The position numbers and the translations under genes were made by a program. The notes beneath the pieces were generated by a model. It was given only the letters and a program-made list of their open reading frames with translations. It ran no database searches and was not told where the DNA came from. A stretch of 64,000 nucleotides of DNA from Methylobacterium sp. Leaf99 (GTDB lineage Bacteria; Pseudomonadota; Alphaproteobacteria; Rhizobiales; Beijerinckiaceae), in contig NZ_LMMU01000001.1 of the NCBI RefSeq assembly GCF_001422375.1, positions 558,223-622,222 on the forward strand, in the 5' to 3' direction. This document shows, piece by piece, positions 61,739 to 64,000 of the stretch (within the stretch, counting starts at the first letter, position 1; each line of letters begins with the position of its first letter).

Positions 61739-62086
61739 GTGAGCAAATCTTCACCCGCCCGGCTCACACCGTGGCGGGTTTCCTGTCCGCAAGCTGCTAG
61801 CGGCGCCGGCACGTTCAAGGATTACGCCCGGACGCGCGACCCGCTCGCCAGCGAGCGCAAGGCCGCCCAGATCGATGACCGATTCCGCTTCCTGCTGGAG
61901 GCGCTCGACGAGACCTTTGCCGCCACGGGCATCGCGGTGAAGGACGCCGAGGGTAACCCGATGATCTACGCCGAGACCGGCGAGGCCACGGGCGAGGAGT
62001 TCGACGAGCGCGGGCGCCTGGTGAGGGCCGGGCGTGGGTATCGCTGGGGGCGCGTTCTGGAAGATGCGGTCAACGAGGCGGGCTGA
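61739..62086 (+). pseudogene. probable 3' fragment of a lost gene
   Basis: Open frame of 115 codons. The first 20 codons lie on the terminator hairpin of the upstream gene and are unlikely to be real. From about residue 22 the text looks protein-like (GTFKDYARTRDPLASERKAA then DRFRFLLEALDETFAATGI, ending GYRWGRVLEDAVNEAG) but has no good start codon. I read it as the C-terminal end of a truncated gene; a short real gene cannot be ruled out. Confidence 0.4.
61753..61779 (+). terminator. terminator of the surface protein gene
   Basis: Stem acccgcc / ggcgggt with a 13-base loop followed by a short T-run (61779-61781), 21 bases past the stop. Confidence 0.6.
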
Positions 62087-62176
62087 TAGATCCGCGACAA
62101 AAGACCTATGGCCATCATGGGACGTGCTATCGTTCCTGTGCAAGGATGAGCGCCAGATATAAAAGGCGCTCGCACC

Positions 62177-62920
62177 ATGGAAAATACAGCTACAGAGTTC
62201 TTCCGATCAGTCTGGGTAGTGTACGGAGTGCCCGGAGTTGCAATACTCGTTGGACTGATCGGTGGTTTCTACCTATTCCGATATATGAGTACAAAATGGC
62301 TGGAAGAAAAATTCCAAGAGAGAATGGAATTATTCAAGCATGCGCAGGCCAAGGAAATTGAGAGAGTTAAGTTCGATCTCAATTTTATGACAGACCGGAA
62401 CCTAAAGCTTAACCAGTTCGAGTTTGAGGTTGTGCCGGAAATGTGGCGCAAGCTTACTGATGCTTATGCCGACACCGTCACTGCGGTTGCCAACTTCAAC
62501 TGGGCGATAGATTTTTCTGGATACACCGAAGACGAATTAAAAGCATTTTTGATTAGCGAGGGCATATCCGAACGTAATATTTCTCTTGTACTTCGAAGCC
62601 AAGATAAAATGCCTGTATTCTTTGAAGCAATAGAAAGAAAGAGGACGAAAGCCGCCTTTGATGCAAATAGAGAATTTCAATTGTATCAAAGAAAATATGC
62701 AATATTCATACCAAAGGATTTAAATAAAGAATTGACGGCCTCATCCAAAATAATATTGGACATATTAATGAGGCACGACTTTAATATTAGGATGCCAGGA
62801 ACGCTCAACCCCCCTGAAGACATGGAGACTTTGGTCAATTTGTATGGGTCTCACCTCTCGAAAATTGAGAATATGATTATGGATCGCCTGTGGAGTTCCG
62901 CCAGTCGCGGCGCAACTTGA
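62177..62920 (+). CDS. AT-rich membrane-anchored coiled-coil protein
   Basis: 247 residues. One N-terminal membrane segment (VPGVAILVGLIGGFYLFRYM), then a charged coiled coil (EKFQERMELFKHAQAKEIERVKF, split over about 45-70), then a helical soluble domain. GC is far below the chromosome, so it is acquired DNA. No family recognised. A hairpin terminator follows, so it is transcribed alone. Confidence 0.65.
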   Translation: MENTATEFFRSVWVVYGVPGVAILVGLIGGFYLFRYMSTKWLEEKFQERMELFKHAQAKEIERVKFDLNFMTDRNLKLNQFEFEVVPEMWRKLTDAYADTVTAVANFNWAIDFSGYTEDELKAFLISEGISERNISLVLRSQDKMPVFFEAIERKRTKAAFDANREFQLYQRKYAIFIPKDLNKELTASSKIILDILMRHDFNIRMPGTLNPPEDMETLVNLYGSHLSKIENMIMDRLWSSASRGAT

Positions 62921-62963
62921 CCCGACGCCTGATGCCCGGCACAACACCACCGTCCGAGAGAGG

Positions 62964-62994
62964 CGCCCACAGCCGAAAGGCCGGCGGGCGTTTT
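62964..62994 (+). terminator. terminator after the membrane protein gene
   Basis: Two-part stem: cgccc / gggcg outside, gcc / ggc around a GAAA loop, followed by tttt (62991-62994). About 45 bases past the stop. Confidence 0.65.
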
Positions 62995-63179
62995 CGTTTC
63001 CAGCCCTCGCCCCATTCCGCTGTTCGCGCTACCTTCGCAGGAGCAGCAACAGTGCAGGGCGACCCCCAGCATGAACGGCAGTCGATGAGCGCGCACCAGA
63101 TCGCAACCGCGATCGAGGACGAGGCCGCCGCGTTCTGCCGGCTTCGCCACGCGCGTTGATCGGCCGGATCGACCGCTAA

Positions 63180-63353
63180 CGCAGTGGCCCGCTCATGGCG
63201 GCTATGGACGCGTGCAATGGACGCTTTGGGCGGGGCACTGTGGTGCCGGCCCGCGCAGGGCTCACGGAGAAGCGGACGTGGTCGACGAAATTCGAGATGC
63301 GCTCGCCCCGCTATACGACCCAGGTGGCCGAGCTGCCGACGGCGCACGCTTGA
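63180..63353 (+). pseudogene. umuC: 3' remnant of umuC (DNA polymerase V, DUF4113 end)
   Basis: About 57 codons in frame after a stop at 63177. The text reads LMAAMDACNGRFGRGTVVPA then TWSTKFEMRSPRYTTQVAEL and a stop at 63351-63353, which is the DUF4113 C-terminal tail of UmuC (consensus N-x-R-(F/Y)-GRGT ... SPRYTT ... LP). The catalytic polymerase part is absent, so this is a leftover fragment, probably from insertion or deletion during island formation. Confidence 0.75.
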
Positions 63354-63533
63354 GGGTCGGTCGGTAGGGACCGGCGCCATACTATCGTTCTCGACCGCTT
63401 ACATGCCCTGCCAGGCTCGTTTGTAGACGCCTCGGACAACGGGCCTCGGCTCGGAGCCTGTATCAATCGTCATCATCATTTCCAGTCGGTCACCCTCTCA
63501 ATGGAATCGGACTGAGAACGGCTTTCTTGAAAC

Positions 63534-63767
63534 TCAGGCAGCGCCACGATCTTCCCAGCGACCTAAGCCGAAGGTTTCGCGCCCGGTGGAATTGCCCAAG
63601 CTCGCGGCCCATCCGTTGTTGGCCGTTACAGAGAAGCCCGAGCCTGCAGCCCGGAAGTCTATGGTGCACGTCTCGCAGGCGCCTGCGTTCGTGGCGACCT
63701 GTGCCCACAGGCCTAGGAGTTCAGTCGCCTCAGAAGCCTGAACTGGGGCCGCCTGTATCGCTACCAT
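63534..63767 (-). CDS. small secreted protein, possibly truncated at the 5' end
   Basis: 77 residues from an ATG at 63767. The start of the product (IQAAPVQA then SEATELLGLWAQVATNAG) is the end of a signal peptide followed by a short domain with a CETC pair. Upstream in the same frame there is ATGAAGATATCG at 63800, then a TAG, then SLAALI that would complete a signal peptide, so the real gene may have lost its start to an amber codon. Similar small secreted Cys proteins are common in this group; function unknown. Confidence 0.5.
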   Translation of the reverse strand: MVAIQAAPVQASEATELLGLWAQVATNAGACETCTIDFRAAGSGFSVTANNGWAASLGNSTGRETFGLGRWEDRGAA

Positions 63768-63862
63768 GATGAGGGCGGCCAGCGACTACGATATCTTCAT
63801 TGGTACCGATGCGCTGAGATGAACTGGTTTTCCATATTCGCGACCCGATAATGATTAGCTTG

Positions 63863-63898
63863 ACCCCGCCGCCCGATCTGATCACGGGTCGGCGGGGT
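63863..63898. terminator. GC-rich hairpin
   Basis: Arms 63863-63875 and 63885-63898 pair over 13 bases with one bulge (accccgccg-cccg). It lies between the small secreted protein gene and the window edge; direction not clear. Confidence 0.5.
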
Positions 63899-64000
63899 GG
63901 GACGCGCATCTCACGCTCGAGCCGGTACGCAACTTGGCTCAACGCTAGGATGCGGCCGACGGGTTACGGCAGGCACAAGGGACCAGCGGCGACCCGCTCC

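Noticed and set aside
62890-63159. Small basic protein after the membrane protein gene
   Set aside because: It runs through a terminator hairpin and has the composition of random GC-rich DNA.
63730-63942. Small minus-strand frame near the right edge
   Set aside because: It lies in another frame across the signal peptide region of the small secreted protein and over a hairpin, with no features.

Overview
The window is GC-rich (about 70% over most of its length) and reads like an alphaproteobacterial chromosome, most likely Methylobacterium or a close relative. The reasons are the cbb (Calvin cycle) genes beside cbbR, the alphaproteobacterial cellulose genes bcsS and bcsN, a MucR-family regulator, the CsbD/PhnA-like/YidB stress cluster, and many short secreted or disordered proteins. 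The species is an inference; there is no rRNA or tRNA gene here to settle it.

Layout. 1-4.6 kb: Calvin cycle genes on the minus strand (fbp, prkB, start of rpe) diverge from cbbR, which overlaps an FAD-dependent ferredoxin-reductase-like gene. 4.7-14.2 kb: housekeeping and unlinked small genes (Fic protein, XRE regulator, META-domain protein, glycosyltransferase, cysK, DUF2254 membrane protein, YCII-like protein, 4-fold beta flower protein, VOC protein). 14.2-19.5 kb: haem uptake locus on the minus strand, with hemP-hmuT-hmuU-hmuV tightly overlapped and a separate TonB-dependent receptor. 19.8-24.3 kb: BKACE enzyme, zinc-ribbon membrane protein, and a hybrid sensor protein with a decayed ATPase domain. 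24.6-35.3 kb: cellulose locus bcsS, then a 620-base leader, then bcsA-bcsB-bcsZ-TPR-bcsN with overlapping stops and starts. 35.4-41.5 kb: beta-propeller protein, a ModE-like regulator and a periplasmic PaoABC-type molybdenum oxidoreductase. 41.8-50.3 kb: PAS-LuxR regulator, CsbD stress-protein cluster, diguanylate cyclase, HAD hydrolase and esterase.

50.6-64 kb is accessory DNA with lower and uneven GC. It opens with a P4-type tyrosine recombinase, followed by an unknown AT-rich gene, an AlpA/Xis-like protein and a D5/SF3 helicase. Directly after the helicase lies a mirror-symmetric array of GTGACG motifs around a 30-base alternating purine-pyrimidine tract, which looks like a replication origin of a P4-like satellite. 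Two conserved island genes that overlap by 140 bases in different frames come next, then a Rap1a-like secreted protein, gene remnants, MucR, a 1256-residue beta-repeat/DUF4214 surface protein, an AT-rich membrane protein, a umuC 3' remnant and a small secreted protein. No right-hand attachment site was found, so the element may end anywhere from about 56 kb to beyond the window.

Connections. The diguanylate cyclase could in principle feed cellulose synthesis, but the PilZ domain of this BcsA lacks the usual c-di-GMP-binding residues, which questions that link. The ModE-like regulator sits directly upstream of the molybdenum enzyme it probably serves.
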